DNA from: Alisma plantago-aquatica | Lineage: Eukaryota > Streptophyta > Magnoliopsida > Alismatales > Alismataceae | Direction of reading: 5' to 3' | NCBI GenBank assembly: GCA_963693085.1 | Contig: OY856414.1 | Location: 262,102,001 to 262,166,000 of the forward strand | DNA length: 64,000 nt | In this document: positions 35,604 to 48,249 of the stretch, piece by piece | Layout: every line of letters starts with the position of its first letter | Numbering within the stretch: position 1 is the stretch's first letter | Translations under genes and position numbers: made by a program | The notes under the pieces: model-generated | What the model was told of the DNA's origin: nothing | Database searches by the model: none | The model's input: the letters and a program-made list of their open reading frames with translations, nothing else

Positions 35604-38600
35604 GCTGCTCCTGATGCTGCTGCTGCTGATCTCCTGCGGACTGGTTCCTTTGTCCTTGAAGACTACCTAAAAGGTTGAAATCTACAGGGTGAGACAATTT
35701 TAAATAATTGTCCCAGCGAGAGTTATAACTCTCCGCCAAAAGCTTTGTTAAAAGATATGAGGAAAGCATAAGCAATGTAACTTAACCTGCAAAAGCAGGC
35801 TTAAGAGTAGATAAAGTAGCGTTTACTTCTATGAAGAACATGAAGAACATGTAAGCTAAATATTTGACTGAAACAATATAAACAATGTAGTATCAAGCAT
35901 TGTTTCTCGTGGTTCAACCTAAGCAGATATGGTACTCTGCTGATTACATTTTACATTCAACATTAAGCCCTACAGAGATGAGGTATACCGCTCATACTCC
36001 AACCGACCACCGCTAAGTCGCCTCGGTATCATACTAGGTCATCGAAAGAGCCGGATTCTCATGACCTCATCTTCCTCAGTCAGGTTGAGGATCAACATGC
36101 AGGACATCTAGTGTCTCTGCTACTATAGCTCACCAGGGTATTCTGGTCCTTCGCTATTAGAGTCAGTGGAGTTCTGTACTCTCTTCACCATCGAAAGATC
36201 TCATGTTTATCTCTCATCGACGTGGCATACAAGATTCCTCGGGTGATTAGTGATACATCAACCCAGCATAAACACATAGTGTAATGCTGATGGATTAAGA
36301 TACATCCACATAAACTCCTATACTAGGATGTAAGGATATTGGCATCCATTTCCCCCACATACTCAAAAGTATGCGCTCCAGGAGTTCCCTTAGGAAAACC
36401 TATTTCACCATCATTTAACACCTGACAATGATGGATCTATGATCAGGGCTCTACATGGTATGGTTATACTTGATTAGTTAGGTACATTTCAGTATTCTTT
36501 TATCATCAAGCATGTTTCCAAGCATTCAAATACAAAACATTACTATAACAGGAGAATACTAAATGTAACAAATTTATCTCACATCAGTTATCAGATGGAT
36601 ATCAATTCTCAATCATCTTCTCACTATGATTTAAGAACACCGAGAATCAACCCTTAGGTTATCATAACACTTGCTATCAAATGGCATATAGTCATCAAGT
36701 CATCTAGTAATCATGACCTTGAATGAAGTAATGTATCATTCACATTTCATAAGTGTTTTCAAGGAATAAAACATCATAACCCTTACCTGGCTATGATCAC
36801 CTCTTGACATGAATCTGCATGACTAAAATAATTGAGGACATGCATAAATAACAACATAAACATAATACCAAAAGTCCTTCATTTATTTATACAACACCAC
36901 GGCCGTGCTTCCTAGCATGGTCGTGCAGGAGAAAGCTACCACGGTCATGATCCTTAGCACGGTCGTGCTGTTTATCAACATTCTTCAATTAAAAACTAGG
37001 GTTTAGCGTTTATCCACCCAAACAAGGTTATCAACCCTTTATATTCACAAGGAATGGAGGTTATTCATTTATATTTTCATTCATAAGGTTTCATAATCTG
37101 AGGTATAACCTAGAATTACCCTTTTCATGTCATCCCCTAAATTAGGGTTTACCATTCACTTACATGACACTACCTTCAAATTAGGGTTTATTGTTTACTT
37201 CATAGTGAATTGAGCTCATAGCATCACCATGTATGAAATTATCATCCTTGATGTCCTCAAATTAGGTTAAGATTCATCAATTATCATAATTAGGGTTTTC
37301 ATGATCTCACATGGGTGGATCATACCCTAATCATGCACATTCATACACATTGTAGGTACTTTACTTGAATTTCAACCATATAAGGAACCTTCTCTCTCCT
37401 CTTACTAATAGATGGTGATTACATTACTTCTAGGTTGAGTTAGGTCAAGTCACTATTGATTATCATGAGCTAAGTCACCATTATCCTGTCATTAGGGTTT
37501 TGATTAAACAAGGTGTCATCCACTTGAACCCTTCAAGGGCACATTGGTAAATGCACCACAATCTCCCATCATGGTTCAATCTATTAATTACTTATCCCCT
37601 TAATGTCTTAGGGTACCATTAGGGTTTAGATTAGACCACCATTGAACCAATTAAGCCTTCAAAAGACTAAGCAATTACAGCCCTAAAAGTACCCAAACGG
37701 TTTCACCCCTCAACCTCCAAACGGTTTTGAAACCGTTTTGGGGCGTTGACTGTTTGGACACTTTGACCTCTAAGACCGCATGGTCACCAAGACCGCATGG
37801 GTGCGTTGACCGTTTGAGAAAGTTGACTTTGAAACCACATGAAAAGAATTGACCTTGAGATCGATTGGATCCAAACGACCCTGAGATCGTTTGAGCCCAA
37901 ACGGTCCTGAGACCGTTTGGCCCCAAACGGCCTTGAGACTGTTTGGTCCAAATGGGCTCAAAACCGCATGGACCTCAAAGGTGCATCCAAGGTTGTAATT
38001 GATTAGGGTTTTCCATGTTGAAGCCTTCAATTGGCCACAACCTTACTAATCACTTGTCAGTTGAGTTAATTAGGGTTATCCTTAACTAACTGGGCGTTCA
38101 AATGACCCTCAATTGCTAACCAATTGGGGTTGAAATCGGTTGAATTAGGGTTTATAAGCAATTAACCATCAACATTGATAATCATGAGTCTAATTGAAGT
38201 TAAACCTATCAGTTGGCACTCAATTGGGCCCAAACTTGGCCCAAAAGGTCTTGAGACCGTTTGGACATCCTCCAAATGGTCTTGAGACTGTTTTCCCAAA
38301 GTTTCACCAAAAACTAAGTCAAGTTGATGCGGGTTGAAATCTAATTAGGTCTGAAATCAGCACTTTTATTCACTTCATCAACCTACTGTGATTGGACCCT
38401 CAATTGATCAAATTACCTTAACCCTAGAACTCCAAATGGTCTTGGGTTGTCACCAAACAGTCTTGAGACCGTTTGAGTGAACCCCCAAATGGTCTTGAGA
38501 CCGTTTGGGCCCTTCAACCCAAAGTTTACCAAAATTGGTCATTGAAATCAGCAATTTCAACCGATTAGGGTTTAGAGGGTTGAGGTGTCTTCAACTTGTG

Positions 38601-40010
38601 ATTGGTTTGCAATTAGGTTACAATTCTTTGCAGGTTTTTAATTCAACATGTGTACAACAGACCTCCAAATGGTATTCCCTTAGTCAAACTTGCCAAACGG
38701 TCTTGAGACCGTTTGATTCCAAACGGTCTTGCAAGACCGCATGAAATCAAACGGTTGTGAGACCGTTTGATTTCAAACGGTTTGCAAACCGTTTGGACCA
38801 AATGGTCCAAGGTCGTTTGGCGAGGTTGCCTAGGAAATCACACCCATCGTCTTCAACCTCAAAACAGGTCTGTTCCTCCATGGATTTGCTTGCAAGAAGG
38901 CAAGGAAGGATGGGGAAGAAGAAGAACTATCTACTACATGCAAGAACAAGTATATGCATTAAGAAAGCAAGAGGTTTAGAGATATAAAACCCGCCTTATG
39001 GTCGTTCCTAGAGCTCCAAGCTTCCAAGATCTCAAGTCTTTAATGGCACCTTGAGCTCCACTGGTCAGACAAAGACTTTTCTCCAAGAAAAGGTTGGGGA
39101 AGATGGGCTAGAACAAGAAACCTAAGTGAGATAACCATAAAACCAACCTTGTAAACCACTTTCCTCCATGAATATGAACTAGAAGAGGGTCTATCCTTAC
39201 CTTAAAACAAGTTGGTCGTCTTCTCTAGATCCAGAGCTCTACCTTGGACGGACCAAACAAGGTGACAAGTGAAAGGGTGAAGGGAGTACGTTCACTTGGT
39301 TGCAAAGAGGGTAGTTATATAGCTTGGGTTAGTTCCATCATAAGGACCTCTAGTTTTCTCCATTTCTCATCTAGGTCCCTCCTTTCTTCTTTGCAAGTCC
39401 CTCCTCCTTATATTAGGTGAAATTCTTTTTAAAACAAGGAACCAAAGGTAAAGAAAGTCACCTTATCACTAAGGTGCACCTATATAAGGGTTTCCTAACT
39501 TATAACTTGGTGATTCTAATACAAAGGTTGTCCATCTTATCGGATTAATTAATTGAAGTGCCCTTTTCATCATTTCTACTCCAAATGATGTCAAGAGTCA
39601 CACAAGATATTCTATAAGATGTATTTTACAAGTTGCACCCCACATTTTGGGTAAATTGCACTTTACACCAAGATTGGGGTTTCAAGCACAAGGATTGCTC
39701 CACAAGCTGCATCTTGATGCCCAAGCTTGGAGAATCCATCATACCTCATCATATTCATCCATATGATGTCTCATAACTAGAGGAACATCTCAACATGTCA
39801 AAATTGCAAGTTAACCCTTCTAACTGGGTAATTTGCACATAGGTCCCTACATTACCAAACATTACTGAAACATTGTTTTAAAAGGACAGAATTGAGAATG
39901 TATGTTCCTCAGGAACTTGATTACATGCCAGGGGATAATAACAAGCATTTAATTACAAATTTAAGAAAATCACCTAGGGTTAACTTATAACCCAGGTCAG
40001 GGGTGTTACA
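35604..40010 (-). repeat. 5' LTR of the minus-strand chromovirus, distal piece
   Basis: Resumes at the GCTGC target duplication and matches 1712-6118 of the left LTR up to the end GTGTTACA. It includes the hairpins (35687-35738), CpG palindromes (36895-36975), the AAACGGTCT array (37690-38830) and the minus-strand TATA-like box (39314-39323). The right end is followed by the AAAAT target duplication. Confidence 0.9.
37690..38830. repeat. Array of AAACGGTCTTGAGACCGTTT palindromes, right LTR
   Basis: Counterpart of 3795-4930. Several arms that are decayed in the left LTR are perfect here and the reverse. For example, the unit near 38695 reads CGGTCTTGAGACCG where the left copy has GAGAGCG. Each array therefore decays independently. 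Confidence 0.85.
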
Positions 40011-41108
40011 AAAATGTAGTAGTATGTAGAAAGATTCTTCTTTGAACTAGGTTTTGAGCTTATATAGTAGATCTTGAGTATATGATCTTGCTTGATGTAC
40101 CTCTTAACCTAGTGCACGTTTCTTCCTTGGAAGTGTGAGTTGTAGGCCTTCAATGTCCATGGATCGATGGTGTCTTGTTGTGAGAAATCTATGGCCTTTC
40201 CTTAAGTGCCTTGAGTTGATTATCATTTTTCATGATCTGATGGTTTGGCTTCTTGGGTCAAGCTATGCTATGTTTCCTCTAGAACTGATGGTCTTGATGC
40301 TCTCATCAATTGGTTCAAAATGATGATTTTGTTAACCCTAAGTGTTGATGGTTTTCTCCCTATGTGTAAGTTTTGTTTTCACCTAGTGATGGCATTTGAT
40401 GGTTCCTCATGTTCTACATCTGATGGTCTCACTGGGTCATGATACAATGGTCTTCATGTGTGCTCACAATCAATGGGTTTCCAGGTGTTAACAAATGACA
40501 ACTTTCTAGTTAACAAATGATGGTATTCCTAGTTCTTGAAACTGATCGTTCACATGTTTTCTCACAAATGATGGTCCGCCTAGGTCCAGGATTCAATGGC
40601 CTCTCTAGGTAAAGATATGATTGCTTCTCTAGTTGCAACATTCGATGGCTTCTCTAGTTGCAACATGTGATGGCTAGTTTATGGTTCCCCACCAATGGCT
40701 TCAGTATGTCTAACATCCAATGGTTATGCTTTGTGTTAAGTATTAGTTCATGCTTGTGTATAGTGTATGATCTGGTGGCTGTCTTATCATTATCAAATGA
40801 GGGTTTCTCTAGTTATATGACCCAATGGTGGTGTTTTGTCTTGAGTGCATCCATGATCCAATGGGGTTGCTAGGTGATTATGACTATGTTTGACCCAAGT
40901 AAGTGTGTGATCTGATGGTTTACTTTAGGTTGTTTATTTGTAATGTTAATTCAATCCATCTTGTTGAACCTTAGTCAAATAATTAAGTGATGATGTTTAC
41001 TCATATCTATCTTACTTGTATGTTGATATTATGAAGGAATATCCTCGTAATGCTAGTGGTAACCCTAGTATGTTACCTTTGCGAACATCATAGCTCTTAT
41101 GTTGATAC
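40011..41108 (+). mobile_element. Putative gypsy-type LTR, right part, resuming after the insertion
   Basis: Begins with the AAAAT target duplication and holds a GATGGT-motif array (40160-40925) like that at 481-760. I infer it is the continuation of 121-1383. It ends where a copia LTR begins at 41109. No coding region is recognised; ORFs such as 40135-40323 are frames through the repeat. Confidence 0.35.
40160..40925 (+). repeat. Degenerate GATGGT-motif array, right part
   Basis: About fifteen to twenty GATGGT, AATGGT or GATGGC motifs spaced 15-60 bp, with unrelated sequence between them. Same motif as 481-760. Confidence 0.5.
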
Positions 41109-42566
41109 TGTTGGATCTAGGGCTCTAGAGGGGTGGTGAATAGAGCTTCAAAATTCTCACAAGATAGATTAGACCTTCAAATTATATCAATCAAAACCAA
41201 TAGTTTAAGTGCAATTTGAATTCCTAGCTTACAATCATAGCAAGGATGAGAGAAAATGAAACAAGTACTTGGACAAGTTCTTTTAAAGTGGTTCCACTCT
41301 CCAAACTAGGAGAGAGTCAATCCACTACTTGGAGAGGTCAACCTCGAGGACTTTGTAAGTGCTTTCCTCTATATATTCACCTATAAGAGTTACAACACAA
41401 GACCCACCAAAGGAATTATCTATCCAATACAAAGAGTCTTCAACCTTACCAAGGACTTACCCACTTTGCAAAGAGTCTTCCGCCTTCTTCCAAGGACTTA
41501 CCTACTCTTACACAAGTCTTCATCCTTCAAGGAATTACCCACTCTTTTTGGATCTTCAGTCTTTGCCTTCTCCTTCACCTGGAGAAGTTCTTCATTTCTT
41601 CTTCAACCTTGAAGAAGAACAACAACATCTTCACCTTCACTCCAAGTAGCTTGCTTCACCTTTGCTTCTTTAAAGAAAGGGGTAGGGAAGAAGGAATGGA
41701 ATGAGAGCTTTACAAGAACAAGGAAGTATCTCTCTCACAACTGGCCTAACTCACTCATAATCACGAAATGCTATGTAAATGAGATAGATAAAGGGGCTCT
41801 AGGAGTTGCAACACACTCAACTATAGCAAGGACTTAGAATAGCATGAATGAGCAAACTTGGAATAAACTCCAAGGGATCCTATTTATAGTTGGGGGTATT
41901 CCCTTGACTGTGGGATCACTCAAGGGTGAAATATAGTCATTTTTTAAGTTGCAATGGATCTATTCTCACTCAAAACAACTCACCATGGTTATAATCACTT
42001 TTTCTATATTTTCTGTACAGTACATTTGGTCGAGTTTCAATAAAGGTAACTTGATCGATCCACTAAGAGACAAAGACAATTTTCAAACTATTGGTTGAGT
42101 TTGTTCTGGGAAACTCGACCGATGAGCTAAAATCAATTTTGCTCATAGATTCGGTCGGTCAAGTTTTGTGAGTGTGCAACTCGACCGATTGGTCTCTTCA
42201 ATCCATCACTGGATCGGTCGAGTTTCCAACTAGACTAATGAACAACCTGTGACAAATTTTCTAAATTGACATTTGAGTGATCAAACGTTGGGATTGAGTG
42301 TCCCTAATTTTTTTCCTTCTTAGTTACAAGTCATATCATCAATACAAGTGATTATAAAAATTATCTAACGTCATTTGGAGTGATTTCTCAAAATGTGCAC
42401 TTGCATTGCTTTTGACTTGAACTTGAACAAGCTAGGGCTCGTGTAATTTGATCCTTTTCATGTACCTAAGGCCTGAAATCAATCTTTAACAAACATATTA
42501 GATACATAGGAATGGAATGGTTAATTTATTATCAAAATATGGTAATGTATAACTCTCAAGTCAACA
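41109..42566 (-). repeat. 3' LTR of the copia element
   Basis: 1458 bp, TGTTGGATCT to AAGTCAACA, with five-base TGTTG/CAACA inverted ends. It is followed at 42567 by the reverse complement of a PPT (ATGGGGAGAA). No second LTR is in the window to confirm it. Contains an inverted-motif cluster at 42046-42240. Confidence 0.7.
42046..42240. repeat. GGTCGAGTTT / AACTCGACCGAT inverted motif cluster (copia LTR)
   Basis: Five or six copies in both orientations within 200 bp, partly decayed. The same motif recurs outside the LTR at 44545-44650. Confidence 0.65.
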
Positions 42567-42590
42567 TTCTCCCCATTTTTGACAATGACA
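42567..42590 (-). other. Polypurine tract region of the copia element
   Basis: On the minus strand it reads TTGTCAAAAATGGGGAGAA and ends next to the LTR start TGTTGAC. A second, similar tract (TGTCAAAAGGGGAAAGAAG) lies near 42856-42876. Confidence 0.65.
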
Positions 42591-43244
42591 AACCATTCCT
42601 CAATCATATTGAAAAGGATATGAAAAGTTATACCTTTACCTTGTGAATTGCAAGGGGATTCAAGATTTGAACAATGTGAATTGCTCCCCCTCAATCTATT
42701 CTTACTCTTACCTACATAGTTAGTATATCTACACAAAGAAACATGACATAAATATACTATATGGTCCTTTAGCAAGTTACATGATAAAGCATATAATGAA
42801 CAAGAAAAGGATCACATGGGCAATAAAAGCAATATAGGTGAGCTTTAAAACATTGAACTTCTTTCCCCTTTTGACATTATCAAAAAGGAAGGGGGTATAA
42901 GAGCACATAAATGGGTCTTCTCCAAGCACAACCAAAACATACAACCACAGCATGCAATCTCAAAGCATACACCAAACAGACACGAGAGAAACAAATAATC
43001 TAAGTCATAATTAAAATATGGTAAAACATAGCACAGACTCATGGGATATAGAAAATCAAAGAGTGATTGTACACATAATTAAGATCACAACCCATAAATC
43101 ATGTTCTCATAAAACAACTACAAGCCAAAATGATGAAAACTAGATGATAAAATAGTATAGCTCAGAAAATGTGCCCAGATGTTTTTAACACTAAATAGCC
43201 TATAAATATATATATGATCAACATCAGACTTAAAATTAGAAGAT
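42591..43244 (-). other. Copia 3' untranslated stretch
   Basis: No coding region supported. Contains the second PPT-like tract near 42856-42876 and CTCCCCCTCA near 42685. Duplicate purine tracts ahead of the LTR are a known trait of SIRE-type elements. Confidence 0.4.
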
Positions 43245-44300
43245 CTAAACATCTAGGTCATCTATGTCTACATCATCAACAACATCATCAGCACCAGAGG
43301 CTTCAGGCTCATAATCATCATCTCTGTATGAAGGTGCAGTAGCATCACCTTCATCACCAGAGTCACCAGCAAAGCCATCAGAGCCATCATCAGAAGCATC
43401 ACCATAGTCCTCATCAGCCTCCTTGTCAGCAGTAGCTTCCTCATCGACCTGATGCAAACTCCTATCCATATAGGTTTGTAGTGCAGGTCATGGAAAAGAG
43501 ATTTGCTAGTGACAAGATGGAAAAGACCACATATCGAGGTTGGGTAGGGTGGGTGGGTGCCATGGGTGTTCTTGCCTAAGTCAAAGCAGGTCATATGGTG
43601 GAGAACTTATCTTGCCCACTTGACTCCTATGTTCTTAAAAAGACCGTACATAATGACCACAATGTTTTCTACAATCTTAGTCTGATTTTTCTTTGGATGA
43701 ATATTGTAGTTAACAACTAAGGCAAGTATGTGTATATTGAGGTCTCAAGCAGAGGAGGGAAGGGTGCACTTCTTCCTATATGGGGATTGAGGATTCTTCA
43801 AGAACTTATGAATATCAGGGAGAGTAAGATCATACTGCTTGTAGAAGGCCTCAGGCGTTAGTCACTTCAGTACCCGAAAATAAGATGTTCAGGGTATCCT
43901 CAAAGACTTTGAATTTCTTCCCTGTGATCATAGAGGTAAGGAATACTTGAGTATTAGGCGGGGGTACAAGGGTATCATAATTCCAATGTAAAATTGCATA
44001 GAATTCGTGAATGACTTTGTTGCTTGTGATGGAATTGTTATAGCACGTGAGTTCAACACCCAAGGTTGAGAGATGGTGGTCGTACAACAACTCTGCTACT
44101 TGATCTATAACCTCTTGTCTCTGTGGGTGTGTCTCAAAAAGGGCAAAAAATGGAAAGGGGTTCCTAGGAGGGAGCTCCTTGTACCTATTGAGAGCCTCAT
44201 TTGAGACAAATAAAGTGTCATCAAAGGGAATCAAGTGAGAGTTGGAAGAAAATAATGGTGCATTAGTTGGGGCAGCCCTCTTTCTCCTATCGGACTCCAT
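43245..44300 (-). pseudogene. Third ORF of the copia element, 'plant transposon protein'-like, with acidic tail
   Basis: Lies downstream of RNase H on the coding strand, where SIRE-type elements carry an extra or envelope-like ORF. Start chosen at 44300 (MESDRRKRAAP). The first 150 residues (to 43851) contain EFYAILHWNYDTLVPPP and VFLTSMITGKKFKVFEDTLN, which resemble the putative plant transposon protein family. A stop at 43851 and frame changes follow. Further pieces of the same kind of protein (VVNYNIHPKK..., about 43700; MYGLFKNIGVKWARYVLHHM, about 43600) can be read. The C-terminus at 43469-43245 is strongly acidic (Asp/Glu/Gly/Ser) and ends DDLDV. Function of this family is unknown to me; the assignment is by resemblance only. 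Confidence 0.55.
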
Positions 44301-44379
44301 GGAGACAAAAAGTAGAGGATGGAGAGAGAAAAAGCTAGAGACACACCACAAAAAACCCCATCCACACACCTAGGGTAGT

Positions 44380-45012
44380 TAGGGAAGAGGTCAAGGAAGG
44401 TTGAACTAGGTCGAACTAGGGCTAGGGAGAGGAAGATCAGGGCTAGGGTTGAGAGCTTGAGGGAACTAGAGGTTGGATCAGTTGATTTTTCTCTAGTTGA
44501 GAGGGAGAAAAGTTGGCTGAACCTATCTTAAGTTTGTTCCAGCCCGACCATCGGTCGAGTTTTGTGACTCAGAAACTTGACCGATAGGCTCTTTAGAAAA
44601 GCTCTCGGCCACTGATCGGTCGAGTTGGCAACTCGACTGATGGTCAACCTAACCCAAAATTAAAAATTCTAATTTCTATCCATTAGAGTGCTAATTAAAT
44701 TTATTTTTAAGTCTATTATGCATTTTAAACATACTTAGCCACATATCACTCATCATTGGGTACTATTTTGCGATAAAACAAGAATTTGCAAAAAATACCC
44801 AAAAACAAGAGAAAAATAAGGGAAAAGGAACATGAAAATTTGATTTTTAGCATGTTAGCAAGCATTGGTGATCAAAACATAGGCAAAACATATAAGATAG
44901 ATGACAACTATCTAGAAAGCATATCAAATTCATTCAAAGTAGTTATGCGTAGTTTATATCTAATAAAGTTAAATTGCTCTCTAGCTAGAGGTTTAGTGAA
45001 AATGTCTGCCAA
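44380..45012 (-). other. Spacer between copia pol and third ORF, with inverted motifs
   Basis: No coding region supported. The segment 44545-44650 holds ATCGGTCGAGTT and AACTCGACTGAT motifs like those in the LTR at 42046-42240. Confidence 0.45.
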
Positions 45013-47960
45013 CTAATTTTTTGTGTCTACATGCGTGATATAGATATCCTTTTTGGCAATGTGATTGTGAAGAAAATGATGGAAAACCTCTATATGCTTA
45101 GATCTACTATGCAAGATAGGATTATATGATAAGTTAATTGCACTAGTATTATCACAATAGATAGGAGAAGCATCAAAGTGAATGTTAAAGTCTTGGAGCA
45201 TTTGCTTCATCCATAGGACCTGAGCATAACAACTCCCAACTACAATGTATTCAGCCTCGGTGGTTGATAATGCCATTGTGTTTTGTTTATTGGATAACCA
45301 AGACACCAAGAAAGGTCCTAGGAGAAAGCAAGTGCCATGTGCACTTTCTATCAATCAAGCACCCGTGTAATCTACATCACTATAGGAAGTAAGAGTAAAG
45401 TCCCTTGACTCGGGGTACCATATTCCAAAATTTTGGGTTTTGTCTAAGTACCTTAAAATTCTCTTAATAGCTATAAGATGTGATTTCTTAGGATTTATTT
45501 GAAAGCGAGCATACAAGAAAACACTAAACATTATATCAGAGGCAGTTAAGTAGAGTAAACTTCCAATCATACCTCTATAGAGCTTCTCATATACCTTCTC
45601 ACCTTCTTCATCCTTATCAAGTTTGGCGGTGTTTGACATGGGTGCGTCCATCGGCTTGGTGTTCTCCATCCCAAAGTGCTTAAGTATCTTACTTGCATAC
45701 TTTCCTTGGTTGATGAAGTTCCCATCTTTAGTTTGCTTGATTTGAAAGTTGAGGAAGAACGTGAGCTCACCCATCATACTCATTTCAAATTCACTCTACA
45801 TAAGATCACTAAATTCTTTGCAAAGATCAAGGTTAGTTTTGCCAAAAATGATATCATCAAAATATATTTGAATGATAAGAAAATTATTAGAAGTGTGCTT
45901 TAGAAATAAGGTAGAATCTACTTTGCCCATGATATACCCATGATCTAATAAAAAGTTTTTTAATTTTTCATACCAAGATCGAGGTGCCTGTTTGAGTCCA
46001 TAGAGAGATTTTTGCAATAGATAAACATGGTTTGGTAAACTATCATGTTCAAAGCCCGGGGGTTGTGTAACATACACTTCCTCCTCAATTTTACCATTCA
46101 AAAATGCACTTTTAACATCCATTTGATATAGAAGAAAGTTTTTATAACTAGCAAAGGCAAGCAGCATACGAATGGACTCAAGTCTAGCTACATGTGCATA
46201 TGTTTCATCAAAATCTATACCTTCTTGTTGATTGTAGCCTTGAGCCACTAACCTTGCTTTGTTCCTTACCACTTTGCCGCTTTCATCAAGCTTGTTGTGG
46301 TAGACCCACTTGGTACCAATAATCTTTCTATCACTTGGTCTTAGCACTAAGGTGCATACTTTGTTCTTTTCAATTCCAACTCTTCTTGCATATCTAGAAT
46401 CCACTCATCATCCCCACGAGCTTCCTTAACGTTCTTTGGCTCGAGTTGTGAGATGAAGGCATTGTTTGCTTGTTCTTTGTTGAATGTAGCCTGTGTCTTC
46501 ACTCTTTCAAATGGATCACCTAAAATTAGCTATTTTGGATGATTCTTTGCACACATGAGAGTTGGATCCTTCTTCTCTTCATTTTTCTCTTCTTATTGAG
46601 TGACTGCCTCTTTTCCCTTTTGGGTGATGTTGAGATCTTTCAGAATAGGAATTACTTCACCTGCAACATCATCATTTGGAATAATATCTTTGGAAATATA
46701 GGGGTTAGTCATAATAAAATTAACATTTATATATTCTTCTACTTTAGCAAGATCAATATTAAACACTCTATAAGCCTTGCTAGTAGTGCTATAGCTAAGA
46801 AAGAAAGCCTTGTAAGATTTCAGATCAAACTTGTTGAGATAATCTTTCGTATTCAAAATAAAACAAGGACATTTGAAAACATGTAAATACTTGATAGAAG
46901 TCCTCCTGCCACTCCATAGCTCATAGGGGGGTTTCTTCAAAGAAGGATGTGTAAAAACCTGATTTTGCACAAAACACAAGGTACTGACGGCTTCAGCCCA
47001 AAACTTCTTTGGAGTGTCATATTATAAAAGCATGGTCCTAGACATCTCCTGTAGTGACATGTTCTTCCTCTCTACAACCCCATTTTGTTGAGGTGTTCGA
47101 GGTGAAGAAAAGTTATGTGTATAACCAGATTCTTGACAAAAATGTTCAAAAAGATCATTTTCAAATTCTCCCCCATGATCACTACAGATGGAAGTGATGC
47201 GGAAAGAGGCTTTGTTATACTTGTTTACAAAATATTGAGAAAACATAAAGCGTATCACCCTTGGAAGTGAGAAAGAAGGTCCAAGTGTATCTAGAGAAAT
47301 CATCGACAATAACAAGGCAATACTTTGAACCATGAAGTGATTGAGTTCTCATTGGTTGTGAAGAAGTTCAAGAGCTCTCTTGGTACTAAGGACTCCTTTG
47401 GATTTGAAGGAGGACTTCATTTTCTTTCCTTGGGTACAAGGTTGGCATTCCTCATCCTTTTCAAAGTCCAATTTGGGAAGTTCCTTGACCAAGTCCTTTT
47501 TGCTCAACTTCTTCAACTGATGCATATTTACATGACCAAGCCAACAATGCCAAAGAGAAATATCATTTGAATTGACTACTAGGAATCTACCAGTGACAAG
47601 CTTAAAAGATTCAAGAACAATGACATAAAGATTACCACTTCTAGTTCCCTTATATATAACTTGATAGGTGAGCAAATCTAGAATCAAGCATTCAAAAGAA
47701 GTAAATAACACAAGGTAACCATTGTCACATAATTGACTAACACTAATTAAATTGTGATGTAGGTCATCCACAAAAAGAAAATTCTTGATGCACAAGGATT
47801 CACATGCATCACCTTCACCTTTGACCTTACCTTTCTTGTTTCCCCCAAAGGTAACCGAACCCCCTTTCTTTTTGGTGAAGTTGTTGAAATGGCTTATATC
47901 ACCTGTCATATGCTTAGTGCAACCACTACCAACAATCCATATTCCTTTTTCCTACAAGAA
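45013..47960 (-). pseudogene. pol: Copia Pol: protease-integrase-RT-RNase H, broken
   Basis: Reverse transcription and integration functions of the copia element, inactivated. On the minus strand: protease motif near 47920, which reads VGSGCTKHMTGD where copia proteases have Asp in the first DSG position; GAG-pre-integrase zinc region (47909-47349; LWHCWLGH then CQPC); integrase core (47333-47022; SDHGGEFEN and PQQNGVVERKN) and C-terminal part (46979-46593); RT (46404-45796, with [10 protein letters not shown] and IYFDDIIF) continuing at 45783-45355; RNase H (45354-45013, ending near STTEAEYIVVGS and SKHIEVFHHFL). Stops or frameshifts lie between all of these pieces. RT, RNase H and integrase signature residues are still visible. 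Confidence 0.85.
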
Positions 47961-48249
47961 AGGAGAGTGTCAGTTCCCGACTCATACTTTGGGATCCAGA
48001 GTTAGCTTGGGGACTCATTCCATCTTTGGGTTGGCCCCCTTAGGCTTGTAAGGATAATAAGTAGAGTAATGGTCATCACACTTGTAATAAGAACAAACCA
48101 TAGGATTCTAAGTGCCAGAAGACTCCCCAACAAAGAAATAGGTCTCCTTGCTCTTTTTCGTACCTTTGTCTTTGTTCTTGCCCTTTGGTGATCCCCCTAC
48201 AAATCCCAAACCACTAGTACCACTTTGTTTGGTAGAATGGTCAAGGATT

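Larger units (their letters stand above)
1384..40010 (-). mobile_element. Del/Tekay-type Ty3-gypsy chromovirus, minus strand, split by a nested insertion
   Basis: A complete but inactive LTR retrotransposon in antisense orientation. The 3' LTR is 1384-6118. The internal region is 6119-10948. The 5' LTR is 10949-11278 plus 35604-40010. The gap is a 24.3-kb related element that landed in this 5' LTR. With the gap removed the two LTRs are about 4735 and 4732 bp. A PBS matching initiator tRNA-Met lies at 10929-10942 and a PPT at 6124-6133. Internal order on the minus strand is Gag, protease, RT, RNase H, integrase, chromodomain, as in chromoviruses. Flanking 5-bp target duplications (AAAAC/AAAAT) differ by one transition. 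Clade assignment rests on the C-terminal chromodomain and PBS type; I could not run a phylogeny. Confidence 0.9.
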
